Shown: positions 1 through 7,549 of the stretch, in pieces | How positions within the stretch are numbered: the first letter of the stretch is position 1 | How the letters are laid out: each line of letters opens with the position of its first letter | Origin: Candidatus Thiodiazotropha endoloripes | GTDB taxonomy: Bacteria; Pseudomonadota; Gammaproteobacteria; Chromatiales; Chromatiaceae | DNA: 64,000 bases | Assembly (NCBI RefSeq): GCF_001708965.1 | Contig: NZ_LVJW01000003.1 | Coordinates: forward strand, 434,001-498,000 | Direction: 5' to 3' | The notes under the pieces: model-generated | Databases searched by the model: none | The model's input: only the letters and a program-made list of their open reading frames with translations | What the model was told of the DNA's origin: nothing | Program-made: the position numbers and the translations under genes

Positions 1-181
1 ATGATTACAGCAATCATGTGGATTATATCCACTACAATCCTGTCAAACATGGGTTGGTTGAGCAAGTGGTTGATTGGCCCTGGTCGAGCTTCCACAAATT
101 TGTCAGAGCTGGAATCTATCCTGCGGATTGGAGTGGTTCATCTCCTGCAAAAACCAATCTTGTTACAGGGGGAGAGTAATC

Positions 182-253
182 GGTGGGGCATGGCCCCACC
201 CTACGGTGACTTCACGGCTCAAATGTGCTGGTAGGTTGGGGCCATGCCCCACC
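182..253. repeat. REP-like long inverted repeat
   Basis: Two 23-nt arms (182-204 and 231-253) are reverse complements with one mismatch, separated by 26 nt. Each arm itself contains the short palindrome GGGGCATGGCCCC. The element sits just downstream of the folD stop. It could be a REP/REPIN unit or act as a folD terminator hairpin, although no T-run follows. The rest of 1-276 shows no convincing gene. Confidence 0.7.
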
Positions 254-276
254 ATAGGTTCAGATAGCCACTCCGA

Positions 277-1134
277 CTATACAGAGCTGTGCAGTTCGGT
301 GGCCTGCAGGGTATTCTCGAGCAACGTGGCAATGGTCATCGGGCCGACACCGCCAGGTACCGGGGTGATCCATGAGGCGCGCTCCTTGGCGGCTTCGAAG
401 GCCACATCACCGACCAGTTTACCCTCATCGGTTCGATTGATGCCCACGTCGATCACAATCGCCCCCTCTTTTACCCAATCACCGGGTACGAACTCCGGGC
501 GACCCACCGCAGCCACCAGAATATCCGCATTGCGCGCTTTCTCAGCCAGATCCTTGGTGCGGCTGTGACAGACTGTGATGGTGCAGCGCGCGGCCAACAG
601 TTCGAGTGCCATCGGACGCCCGACGATATTCGACTGACCGATGATGACCGCATCGAGTCCTTCCAGTTTCTGGCCGGTGTGCTCCAGCATGGTCATGATG
701 CCACGCGGGGTGCAGGGGCGCAGGATCGGCATCCGCAGGGTTAGGCGCCCAACATTATAGGGGTGGAAGCCATCCACATCCTTGGTCGGCAGGATGCGTT
801 CGATGACCGACTCCTCGTCGATCTGCTGCGGCAGCGGAAGCTGCACCAGAATGCCGTCGATGGTTTCGTCCTGATTAAGACGGTCAATCACTTCCAATAG
901 ATCGTCCTGGGACGTATCTCCTGGTAAATCAAAGGATTGGGAATGAAATCCGACCTCTTCGCAGGATTTTCGCTTATTCCGTACATAGACTTGCGAAGCC
1001 GGATTCTCACCCACCAGCACCACGGCCAGGCCGGGGCGACGCTGACCGGCAGCGACACGGCGCTCAACGCCAGCCTTGATTTTTGCCCTTAATTCAGCAG
1101 CAATCGCCTTGCCATCCAAAATCTCTGCACTCAT
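277..1134 (-). CDS. folD: FolD bifunctional methylenetetrahydrofolate dehydrogenase/cyclohydrolase
   Basis: Cytosolic enzyme that interconverts 5,10-methylene-, methenyl- and 10-formyl-tetrahydrofolate using NADP, supplying one-carbon units. The 285-residue length is typical of the family. Visible signatures are [13 protein letters not shown], with the catalytic Tyr and Lys near residues 50-55; the substrate loop [17 protein letters not shown]; the Rossmann segment [15 protein letters not shown]; and the C-terminal [19 protein letters not shown]. The start ATG at 1134 has a weak GGA ribosome-binding site. It is monocistronic and divergent from the tRNA operon. The identification is secure. 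Confidence 0.97.
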   Translation of the reverse strand: MSAEILDGKAIAAELRAKIKAGVERRVAAGQRRPGLAVVLVGENPASQVYVRNKRKSCEEVGFHSQSFDLPGDTSQDDLLEVIDRLNQDETIDGILVQLPLPQQIDEESVIERILPTKDVDGFHPYNVGRLTLRMPILRPCTPRGIMTMLEHTGQKLEGLDAVIIGQSNIVGRPMALELLAARCTITVCHSRTKDLAEKARNADILVAAVGRPEFVPGDWVKEGAIVIDVGINRTDEGKLVGDVAFEAAKERASWITPVPGGVGPMTIATLLENTLQATELHSSV

Positions 1135-1247
1135 GGAAATTCCATCGGTCTAAAAAAGAGCAGCATGATACCGAAAGCTGGACAAACTGTCAGCGCATCA
1201 TGGCAAACAGATGAGATGCAAAACGGTGAAATGCAGCCCGTTTGGCA

Positions 1248-1276
1248 TTGACCTGTGCGGTTAACGACAGTATGAT
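1248..1276 (+). promoter_or_regulatory. Sigma-70 promoter of the tRNA operon
   Basis: TTGACC at 1248-1253 and TATGAT at 1271-1276 are separated by exactly 17 bp. The site lies about 50 bp upstream of tRNA-Pro, with no other gene on that strand in between. It probably drives the Pro-Arg-His(-Lys) transcript. Confidence 0.75.
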
Positions 1277-1328
1277 TCCCTCCCTTCGCCTTTCCTGGTT
1301 GAACAAATAGTCACCTGAGGCGATATAT

Positions 1329-1405
1329 CGGGGTATAGCGCAGTCTGGTAGCGCGCCTGCTTTGGGAGCAGGATGTCGGGAGTTCGAATCTCTCTACCCC
1401 GACCA
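1329..1405 (+). tRNA. tRNA-Pro (anticodon TGG)
   Basis: Complete cloverleaf with encoded CCA. The acceptor stem is CGGGG.../...CCCCG and the anticodon loop TTTGGGA gives TGG. The T-loop is TTCGAAT. It is the first gene of the tRNA operon, eight bases before tRNA-Arg. Confidence 0.97.
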
Positions 1406-1413
1406 ATTTTTCT

Positions 1414-1715
1414 GCGCCCGTAGCTCATCTGGATAGAGCATCGGCCTTTAAGTGCGCACATCAATGTGCCAAATAGGAGCCTTTATGGGGAAAAAAGAAC
1501 CCATAAAGTGGATCGCACTGTATCGGGGAAACCTTAACAGGTAGTGCTGATGGCAATCCCGAGGAAACCCGATAGGGGATCCGTAGAGACTATACGTGCG
1601 ACGCCTGAGACGGTGAAGAGATAGTCCAGACCACAAACCCCGATTGGGGGCGTCGAAAGGCGTAGTTGGTAAGCTAAGCCGAGGGTAGCAGGTTCGAATC
1701 CTGCCGGGCGTGCCA
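1414..1715 (+). tRNA. tRNA-Arg (anticodon TCT), interrupted by a group I intron
   Basis: The exons are 1414-1448 and 1674-1715. Joined, they give a 77-nt tRNA with CCA: acceptor GCGCCCG/CGGGCGT, D-arm GCTC/GAGC, anticodon stem TCGGC/GCCGA around the 7-nt loop CTTCTAA, variable region GGGTA, T-stem GCAGG/CCTGC. The anticodon is TCT, reading AGA and AGG. The 225-nt insert falls after the wobble base U34. The junction was chosen because it leaves a canonical 7-nt loop, the upstream exon ends in U, and the intron ends in G, as group I splicing requires. The first acceptor pair is G-U. Confidence 0.92.
1449..1673 (+). ncRNA. Group I (IC3-type) self-splicing intron in tRNA-Arg(UCU)
   Basis: The core elements appear in order. 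A candidate P1 pairs exon CUU with intron GAG (1477-1479), with U-G at the splice site. A P2 hairpin has arms CTTTATGGG/CCCATAAAG. Then come the P/Q-like GGGGAAACCTTAA, the Q/R-like GGCAATCCCGAG, and the R/S-like GTAGAGACTATACG, whose GACTAT pairs with ATAGTC (P7) in GATAGTCCAGA. A P9 hairpin has a GAAA tetraloop (CGTCGAAAGGCG), and the intron ends in G. It has no ORF and no homing endonuclease. Order and sequence closely match what I recall of the cyanobacterial tRNA-Leu(UAA) intron, including the insertion point after U34. Confidence 0.92.
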
Positions 1716-1761
1716 AGTCTGCAGGAGTGGCTGACACGATGCAGCCAGGCAAACAGTTAAT

Positions 1762-1838
1762 GGTGGACGTAGCTCAGTTGGTAGAGCTCCGGATTGTGAT
1801 TCCGGCGGTCGTGGGTTCGAGACCCATCGTCCACCCCA
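1762..1838 (+). tRNA. tRNA-His (anticodon GTG)
   Basis: Carries the histidine-specific extra G at -1 opposite C73. The acceptor stem is GTGGACG/CGTCCAC, the anticodon loop TTGTGAT gives GTG, and the T-loop is TTCGAGA. CCA is encoded. Its 3' end is the attachment site of the downstream integrative element, which restores the gene sequence on insertion. Confidence 0.97.
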
Positions 1839-1839
1839 T
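1822..1839 (+). other. attL (tRNA-His 3' end)
   Basis: The 18-bp sequence ACCCATCGTCCACCCCAT covers the T-arm and acceptor 3' strand plus CCA of tRNA-His. It is repeated exactly at 14540-14557. Flanking bases differ, so this is the whole identity block. Confidence 0.9.
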
Positions 1840-1891
1840 TCATTTTTCCTCTAACTATTTAATAATAAAAACAACAAGTTAGAGGGATTCT

Positions 1892-1945
1892 GTGCTACCG
1901 ACAAAGACCCCAGGTAGTACATTCCGGTAGCACAAAAAGTAGTAC
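1892..1945 (+). repeat. RGTAGTAC phased repeats, left end
   Basis: GGTAGTAC at 1913, a variant GGTAGCAC at 1926 and AGTAGTAC at 1938 form direct repeats with 13- and 12-bp spacing, about one helical turn. GTGCTACCG at 1892 is the inverted form of the middle copy. They lie between attL and the first cargo gene. Similar arrays occur at 12547-12653 and 14455-14475. They may be recombinase arm sites or operators for a ribbon-helix-helix regulator. Confidence 0.7.
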
Positions 1946-2011
1946 AGTTCTCGCTGGCCGCTGCCGTGCCCCTTCAGATGCCTTAAGGAAACCGAGAGAG
2001 GGACTTTTGTC

Positions 2012-2710
2012 ATGACCATTGACGTGATCACCGCCCCCATTGCTGGTGCCATTGTGGCTCTTCCTGACATTCTTAAAGATTACCAGACACTTATAGGGGC
2101 AATATTAGGTTTTCCGGGCATCATGTATACGCTGCACAAAAATAACAAAAACCAGTTGCAGCTACAGGCAGATCAAAAAGAGCATGACTTGCAGATGCAG
2201 GCTGAACACATTAGGCATGAGACCAACACCCTCAGGGTGGCTATAAAATCAGAACTAACCTCCAATATAAAAATATACAACTGCCGGGTTGAGGGGCTCA
2301 GTCAGCCCACAGGGAATATTGTGGTTATTCCAACTAAAACCTTTGACGCTACATATTTGAGCCTTCGGGATAGACTAGGATCACTTACGGAAGAAGAAGT
2401 CGACAATGTTCTCAGAGCTTATCAATTGATAGATGAGTTCTCATACCGCCTTAGAAACGCAATCAGGATTGAAGAGTGCGGAGTAATTCATGATGAGTAT
2501 TTATTGTTTGAAGTAGACAAAGCGGATTACATCATAGACCTTCATCGTGTGTTCATTGCGAAGTTTGATAAGGCAGTCAAGTCGCTTAATAAAAACCTAG
2601 GTGTAGAGGGTCAAGCTATCAGAACAGATGAGCCTCAGCCTGAGACCAATCGCCAACAGCCATTACTAGGCGATCTGTCAGATCAGCCCGCAGAGCATAG
2701 TAGTCCCTAG
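2012..2710 (+). CDS. Hypothetical membrane-anchored coiled-coil protein
   Basis: 232 residues, family not recognised. Residues about 5-22 and 28-45 are hydrophobic (TAPIAGAIVALP; LIGAILGFPGIMYTL) and suggest one or two membrane segments. They are followed by a Gln-, Glu- and His-rich stretch (about 50-80) likely to be coiled coil, then a soluble charged domain and a Pro-rich tail. The start ATG at 2012 is preceded by GAGAGAGGGA. It is the first rightward cargo gene of the element, 172 bp inside attL and downstream of the phased repeats. Function unknown; the context with a nuclease gene suggests cargo rather than core element functions. Confidence 0.75.
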   Translation: MTIDVITAPIAGAIVALPDILKDYQTLIGAILGFPGIMYTLHKNNKNQLQLQADQKEHDLQMQAEHIRHETNTLRVAIKSELTSNIKIYNCRVEGLSQPTGNIVVIPTKTFDATYLSLRDRLGSLTEEEVDNVLRAYQLIDEFSYRLRNAIRIEECGVIHDEYLLFEVDKADYIIDLHRVFIAKFDKAVKSLNKNLGVEGQAIRTDEPQPETNRQQPLLGDLSDQPAEHSSP

Positions 2711-2835
2711 TCTCTGCGAGATATCTTCCAGAACCTCAAAGTGCCTGTAGAGTGTCTTTGTTGGCTTGGTCTGTTCCAATTCCGGATTATGTCCTATCAT
2801 TGGCTGAGAGAGAAAATCCACAGGGAATCAATGGC

Positions 2836-3798
2836 ATGAAAGTGACAGTCGGAACCTTCAATCTAAACAACCTCTTCTCCCGCTTTAACTTCTCCGCATC
2901 CATTTCAACACTAGCAAAGAAAGATGCCGCAGTGTCTGTGCGCTATCAGTTCACTGATAATGATAACTATAGGGTCAGGACCTTCAAGGGGAGGCTGGTC
3001 AAAGCCAAAAAAGACAAGGATACCAAAGCCATAGCGGACCGGATTATGTCAATGGATGTGGACGTGCTGGCTGTGCAGGAAGTTGAGAATATAGACATCC
3101 TGAAGGAATTCAACAGGAAACACCTAGGCAACCTCTACCCCTATCGGGTCCTAATAGAAGGCAACGATCCCCGGCTGATTGACGTAGGGGTCCTGTCCAA
3201 ACTGCCTATCGGGGCTGTCACCTCCTTTCAAACGGCTGTACACCCAGAAGCCTCAGGTACAAGAGTATTCGGGCGAGACCTTCTAGAGGTGGAGATTCAG
3301 AGCCAAGACAGGTCAAAGACCCTATTCACTCTTTATAACACCCATCTAAAGAGTCACTTCGGAGACGACGAGGATAACGGGAAGGTCAAGAACGATACCC
3401 GTAGACGCCAGCAGGCCGAATCCATACAAAAGATAGTCGCTGATCGTATGCGGACCAACAGCCGTTACATGATCGTAGGGGACATGAATGACGGACCAGA
3501 TGATGCCCCGCTGTCTGCATTGAAGACAATCGAGGGGAATGACCTTGTGAATGCCTTGGAGAATCCTATAGAGACCCGCCCGGCTAAGGAGGAGAAGACT
3601 GGTCCGGGTCCTCAGAAAACTGCATGGACCCATAGATTCAAGAAGAGCGGCCAACCTCCAGAGCATAGATTATTTGATCAGATATGGTTGAGTCCGAAGC
3701 TGGCCGAAGGTGTCGGGCAGTCGTTTATAGATCGACGGACTAAGCATGGGGGCAACGGGAGTGATCATGATCCTGCATGGGTTACCCTGGATACTTAG
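2836..3798 (+). CDS. Endonuclease/exonuclease/phosphatase (EEP) family protein
   Basis: 320 residues from the ATG at 2836, chosen because the domain begins at once (MKVTVGTFNLNN) and AGGGA lies 9 nt upstream. A GTG at 2752 would add 28 non-homologous residues. The Mg-dependent phosphodiesterase fold is complete: GTFNLNN, metal-binding Glu in AVQEVENID, YNTHLKSH, catalytic Asp-x-Asn in IVGDMNDGPDD, and the terminal GSDHDPAWV with Asp-His. DNA, RNA or a phosphoester could be the substrate. There is no signal peptide, so it is probably cytosolic. It lies 125 bp after the membrane protein gene and just before a second membrane protein gene. Confidence 0.85.
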   Translation: MKVTVGTFNLNNLFSRFNFSASISTLAKKDAAVSVRYQFTDNDNYRVRTFKGRLVKAKKDKDTKAIADRIMSMDVDVLAVQEVENIDILKEFNRKHLGNLYPYRVLIEGNDPRLIDVGVLSKLPIGAVTSFQTAVHPEASGTRVFGRDLLEVEIQSQDRSKTLFTLYNTHLKSHFGDDEDNGKVKNDTRRRQQAESIQKIVADRMRTNSRYMIVGDMNDGPDDAPLSALKTIEGNDLVNALENPIETRPAKEEKTGPGPQKTAWTHRFKKSGQPPEHRLFDQIWLSPKLAEGVGQSFIDRRTKHGGNGSDHDPAWVTLDT

Positions 3799-3821
3799 GC
3801 TAAATAATTACGTGTAATTCC

Positions 3822-4235
3822 ATGGCAACAGATATTGAACTTTTTAATGCACATCAAGAGGATTTAAGGCGGCGCGCAACCTCGCTAGCTAACTCGATTT
3901 TTGTGATTTCAGGTGGAACGCTGACTTTATCGATAACGATATTTACTAGCGGGTCTGCGCCAAAGCTCTCACAAGACCTAGCTCCAGTATTGAAGTTTTC
4001 CTGGGTCGGTCTTTTTTTAGCTATTGTGATTGCGGTCATAGCTTTAACGACAATTATAGCTAGAGATTATGCGTTTGGTGAAAGGTGGCGTAGAGCAATA
4101 AAAAGTAGATCTAACAAAGACATTGGGAGCCCTGTTATTATCGAGATAATATTATGGGCTATGGCATTAGCTAGCTTAATGTGCTTTCTATCTGGAATGC
4201 TTGGTCAAGCTTACGTGGCTTATAATCTAATCTGA
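3822..4235 (+). CDS. Small three-helix membrane protein
   Basis: 137 residues, family not recognised. Hydrophobic helices are visible at about 22-43 (SIFVISGGTLTLSITIF), 56-80 (FSWVGLFLAIVIAVIALT) and 105-132 (IIEIILWAMALASLMCFLSG). Basic loops (RRRATS, ERWRRAIKSRSNK) suggest the cytoplasmic faces. It starts 23 bp after the EEP nuclease stop, so it may be co-transcribed. Base composition turns clearly AT-rich from here to about 7100, unlike the rest of the element. The ribosome-binding site is weak. Confidence 0.72.
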   Translation: MATDIELFNAHQEDLRRRATSLANSIFVISGGTLTLSITIFTSGSAPKLSQDLAPVLKFSWVGLFLAIVIAVIALTTIIARDYAFGERWRRAIKSRSNKDIGSPVIIEIILWAMALASLMCFLSGMLGQAYVAYNLI

Positions 4236-4295
4236 TTATCTATTATTAGTTAGTTTTCAAATTTAACTATAAATAATAAAAAACGGGAAGTGATG

Positions 4296-5390
4296 ATGAA
4301 TATTGAAAAGTTGTATTCAATAACAAAAATAATTGTAGATGACGTAGAAAACGGGCTGATTAAGAAATATTTCAAAGATATGTTGTCTCACCTTCAAAAT
4401 TCTATTAATACACCTGCCCAACCCCAATCTCAGAGTGAACTTGGAAAGATGAGAGCAAAGATAAATGAGTCTCTTTCTAATTCCGCTGTAAATTCATTCA
4501 ATATTATAGATATAGAGGCTACTAAGGAGCTGGGTGTAGATGGTTTCATAGGAAACGTGTTGAGAGATAAGATTGAACAGGTATTTGTTGGTAATGATAT
4601 AACGCCCTCTGTTGCGTTGGAAAATTTGACTGAACTGCACAATGCATTTTTAGATAAGATAGAGAAACTAACCTTTATTCTACAAGGTATTAGTGGTTTG
4701 AATATAATTGATGTTGAGGCTGCCAATGAATTTAAACTTATTGTAAGAATTCCTAGGGAATTAATGGATAATAATCTCTCTGGGTTTTCGGATCACTTAG
4801 AAGCCTTGAATGAGAATTTGTTAATATTTTCCGAGGTTTCAACCGGTAGACGAGAGTCGCTAAAGATAGGTTCTCTATCGACCACCGACCCGACACTTGT
4901 GCTGCCTATGGCCATAGAAATGGGTAAACTGCTGTTAGAAATTCTCGCAAGTGTGGCGGGTATCTATGGAGGGGTGATTCTATTGAAACAGCAAAAGCAG
5001 CATCTTATCGATAGTGGAGCGCCAGAAGATACGCTGGATAAATTGACAGAGTGGATTAATAAACAAGTAACTGTGAGGATCAATGAAGAAATTCCGGCTA
5101 TAGTGGAGAAACACTATAAAATTAATGATGAAGGCCGCAAAAATGAGCTTATAACTGAGGCGCGTAGAAAAACACTAAGGCTCGCTGAAAATATAGATCA
5201 AGGATATACGTATGATGTTAAAATACCAGCCTTGCCTGAGGAGGATTTAAGTGACGAAGAGCTAGAGAAAATGAACGCGGACATCGAAGAGGCTATACAA
5301 ACCCTCACGTCAAATAACAAAAAACTTCAAGATACTAAACAGCTGGGTAGTGGTATATTGCTATTGCCAAAGGACGACGAGGAACTTTAA
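4296..5390 (+). CDS. Hypothetical protein with central membrane segment
   Basis: 364 residues; not recognised. Three starts are possible (GTG 4290, ATG 4293, ATG 4296); GGGAAG upstream best fits 4296. The N-terminal half is helical and acidic. A hydrophobic stretch at about 210-232 (VLPMAIEMGKLLLEILASVAG) is followed by a charged helical region and an acidic C-terminus ending KDDEEL. AT-rich like its neighbour. It is the last of four rightward genes and may be part of a membrane-linked nuclease module with 2012-4235. Function unknown. Confidence 0.75.
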   Translation: MNIEKLYSITKIIVDDVENGLIKKYFKDMLSHLQNSINTPAQPQSQSELGKMRAKINESLSNSAVNSFNIIDIEATKELGVDGFIGNVLRDKIEQVFVGNDITPSVALENLTELHNAFLDKIEKLTFILQGISGLNIIDVEAANEFKLIVRIPRELMDNNLSGFSDHLEALNENLLIFSEVSTGRRESLKIGSLSTTDPTLVLPMAIEMGKLLLEILASVAGIYGGVILLKQQKQHLIDSGAPEDTLDKLTEWINKQVTVRINEEIPAIVEKHYKINDEGRKNELITEARRKTLRLAENIDQGYTYDVKIPALPEEDLSDEELEKMNADIEEAIQTLTSNNKKLQDTKQLGSGILLLPKDDEEL

Positions 5391-5742
5391 AAGTATACCG
5401 TTTATCCTTATTATTTCTTGATTCCATTCTTGATCACTTGAGTGATTTGGGGCTGATTTTTTCTTAAATATTTATTTCAGAACATCATTCCATAATGGGT
5501 AAGCTAATAAATAACTGGGTGCCTGTTGTCCCCACGCAATGCCCCTCCTCATGACTTTCTAAGCCCTCCTGGTTACACTGATAAAATCGTATTCTGAGAC
5601 TTTGTGAGGCCGAAAATATGATTAATCAGAGGGGCGGCTTTCAGATATCTGATGTCCTTCTGGTTATGTTGGTGTTCTTTATGGGTAAATAAATATTCTC
5701 TTGTTAACCATTCTTTAGCTGTCCTGTGGTGAGTTTTTTTCA
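5391..5742. other. AT-rich intergenic region between convergent genes
   Basis: No supported gene. A 24-codon reading frame at 5618-5692 starts MINQRGGFQISDVLLVM and resembles the leader and first helix of a type IV prepilin, but it ends at once, so it is at most a remnant. No rho-independent terminator was seen. Confidence 0.5.
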
Positions 5743-6217
5743 TTACAGTGTTTTATTGTCTTCAACTAATTCATACTTTCCATTAGTAATTGAGATGTCT
5801 GGTGCTTGTGTGAGTATTTCTTGTAGCTTCACCTTGTCGGTGGTCTTTTGGCTGCGTTCAATCCTTTTTGTAAGTACTTTTCGTGCGGCATGTATTGCAA
5901 AAGTTGAATCTTCGTTACCTGATATAGCATCTGATTTCCATACTTCAAATGCCTCTGTATACTTTTCTGAATTGAACTTATGTAAGCCGTTGATTAATGC
6001 GGAACTTGCCAAAAGGCCTTTAGCTAATTCAGTTTTGTTTGGATTTTCGTCTAAAAGCATTGCTATTAGCGATTTTTTTACACCTTTTACGTCGTCGGTT
6101 AAAGTAGATAATTTTTGACTATTCATCCATGAAGTTGTAGCTGAATAGAGGACAGCAGTTAAAACTACTCCGATGATAAAAAAACTCTTTTATTTTGTCG
6201 ATAATACCTTTGTCCAT
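5743..6217 (-). pseudogene. Hypothetical membrane-anchored protein with a frameshift in a T7 run
   Basis: The open frame 5743-6126 encodes 127 soluble residues, but coding sequence continues upstream in another frame. From ATG 6217 the frame reads MDKGIIDKIKEFF. Skipping one base in the run of seven T (6178-6184, minus strand) continues as IIGVVLTAVLYSATTSW, a clear membrane helix, and then joins MNSQKLSTL. The intact product would be about 157 residues: short cytoplasmic tail, one membrane helix, a helical domain. The run may be a mutation, a slippage site or a sequencing error. Family not recognised. Confidence 0.6.
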
Positions 6218-6326
6218 TTGAGAAATACTCTGTTATTTTATGTATAATTGTAAAAACTATCTTGTATTTCTAAGTAAGAAATCGGCACTCATAGTTACCT
6301 ATGAGTGCCATTAACATTTTTTGTAC

Positions 6327-6863
6327 TCAGATAGAAAAAGAAATATTTAACATCAATCCTGTCTCGTTTTCTTTGATAAAAGGGACAGACTCTACTCCTT
6401 CAGGCAAAGCCATTCCTTCTTGAGCGTCTTTTGGTAGGCGTTTAACTTTTGTGGTATACAAACCTAAACCGATATTCAATGAGCGTGTATCTTCCTTGTC
6501 AGACCACTTGGTTCTTTTCATTGAGAGCATGCCGCCTACACCAAAAGTATCTAAAGAGTTACCTTCAGGACCAAACCCAACCCCTAAGAAAATGCCGGGT
6601 TTTACGTAATTCCAATTAGAAATGGTGCCATCAAAAATATACTGTGCTTGTAGCCATGGAGTGACTCTGTTGTCTATTTTGTCGGTGACTCTTACAACTC
6701 CATTTCTTACTTCGGCACTTTCAATATGTGGGTCTTTAAAATGTAATACTGATAAACCAAAACTGAAATACTCACCTAATTTTTCTGGGTCAACTTCAGC
6801 ATGTACGTTTGTAGCAAAGAGTAAGGGGGCCAGGGTAAATATGACTAAATCTTTTCTAATCAT
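6327..6863 (-). CDS. Small outer-membrane beta-barrel-like protein
   Basis: 178 residues from ATG 6863, chosen because GGAG sits 8 nt upstream and the protein then starts with a signal peptide (MIRKDLVIFTLAPLLFATNVHA, cleavage after AHA-like VHA). The mature part alternates hydrophobic and polar residues (WLQAQYIFDG, GIFLGVGFGPEG, LNIGLGLYTTK) and ends in LMLNISFSI with a terminal hydrophobic residue, as outer-membrane barrels do. Probably an 8-stranded barrel of the OmpW/PagL size class; the exact family is not recognised. The AT-rich setting marks it as cargo. Confidence 0.7.
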   Translation of the reverse strand: MIRKDLVIFTLAPLLFATNVHAEVDPEKLGEYFSFGLSVLHFKDPHIESAEVRNGVVRVTDKIDNRVTPWLQAQYIFDGTISNWNYVKPGIFLGVGFGPEGNSLDTFGVGGMLSMKRTKWSDKEDTRSLNIGLGLYTTKVKRLPKDAQEGMALPEGVESVPFIKENETGLMLNISFSI

Positions 6864-7138
6864 GTTGTAATCTCCTATATACAACTTTCCAAAAACAGTT
6901 TAATCGGTTGAACGATCTAAGGTGTCCTAGTGATAGCTAAGAATTAGAGTGTTTACGTGATATCTTAGTCAAGTACTCTACAGTAAACTTAAAAATTATG
7001 GGCAGTGCACTATGCCCAAGACAGAATCAAAATAGCGTTAAAATATTTCCTTGCTAACACTTTATCAAAAATATAGCTTAAAATATACAGTGTTATCAGG
7101 CTTTCCAAAAATATAGGTTAGACCTAACTATGGAACTA

Positions 7139-7504
7139 TTAATAAACGGTCATCAGCAGGTGCTCTGCAAGACCTTCCCACAGAGCATAGTAGGCTCCAG
7201 TAGACATCCCCTTGGGATCAAAAGGAAGCGACTGATATAGAAAGGGCATAAGGTCTACGATCAGCATTGTTACAGCTTCATTAAACCCGTCTCCCTGCCA
7301 GTCTGGAATCTTGAGTCTAGTTATCTGAGTAAGCGTGTCAGTGATGTAGGTGAACTCTCTGCTGTTCTCCAGCATTTGAAGCAGAAGGTGTACAGCATCT
7401 TCATAGGTTACGTGTTTTGGTTTCAATATTCTGTTCTTTCGGTATCTAGGGTTCGTTGTGTGAGGGTGTCTGATAGGCCCCTCACGGGCGCAATAGGACG
7501 CCAT
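7139..7504 (-). CDS. Hypothetical element protein, paralogue of the 124-aa protein at 12135-12509
   Basis: 121 residues. The C-terminus ALWEGLAEHLLMTVY aligns with EVWQGLADHLLLGHA of the product of 12135-12509, and ITDTLTQIT aligns with TADTLTQSA, so the two are diverged copies placed at opposite ends of the leftward gene set. Predicted mainly helical. It starts 45 bp after the helicase stop and is probably in the same transcript. The ribosome-binding site is poor, so the start is uncertain. Function unknown. Confidence 0.7.
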   Translation of the reverse strand: MASYCAREGPIRHPHTTNPRYRKNRILKPKHVTYEDAVHLLLQMLENSREFTYITDTLTQITRLKIPDWQGDGFNEAVTMLIVDLMPFLYQSLPFDPKGMSTGAYYALWEGLAEHLLMTVY

Positions 7505-7549
7505 AAGGCTTGTCTAGAGATCGTGACCGTGAGGGACTTAGGTAGGTCC

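Noticed and set aside
1..234. 77-aa frame at the left edge
   Set aside because: No ribosome-binding site, no family character, and it runs into the REP-like repeat.
5618..5692. 24-aa prepilin-like leader peptide
   Set aside because: Too short and ends right after the first helix; at best a remnant, no pilin gene follows.
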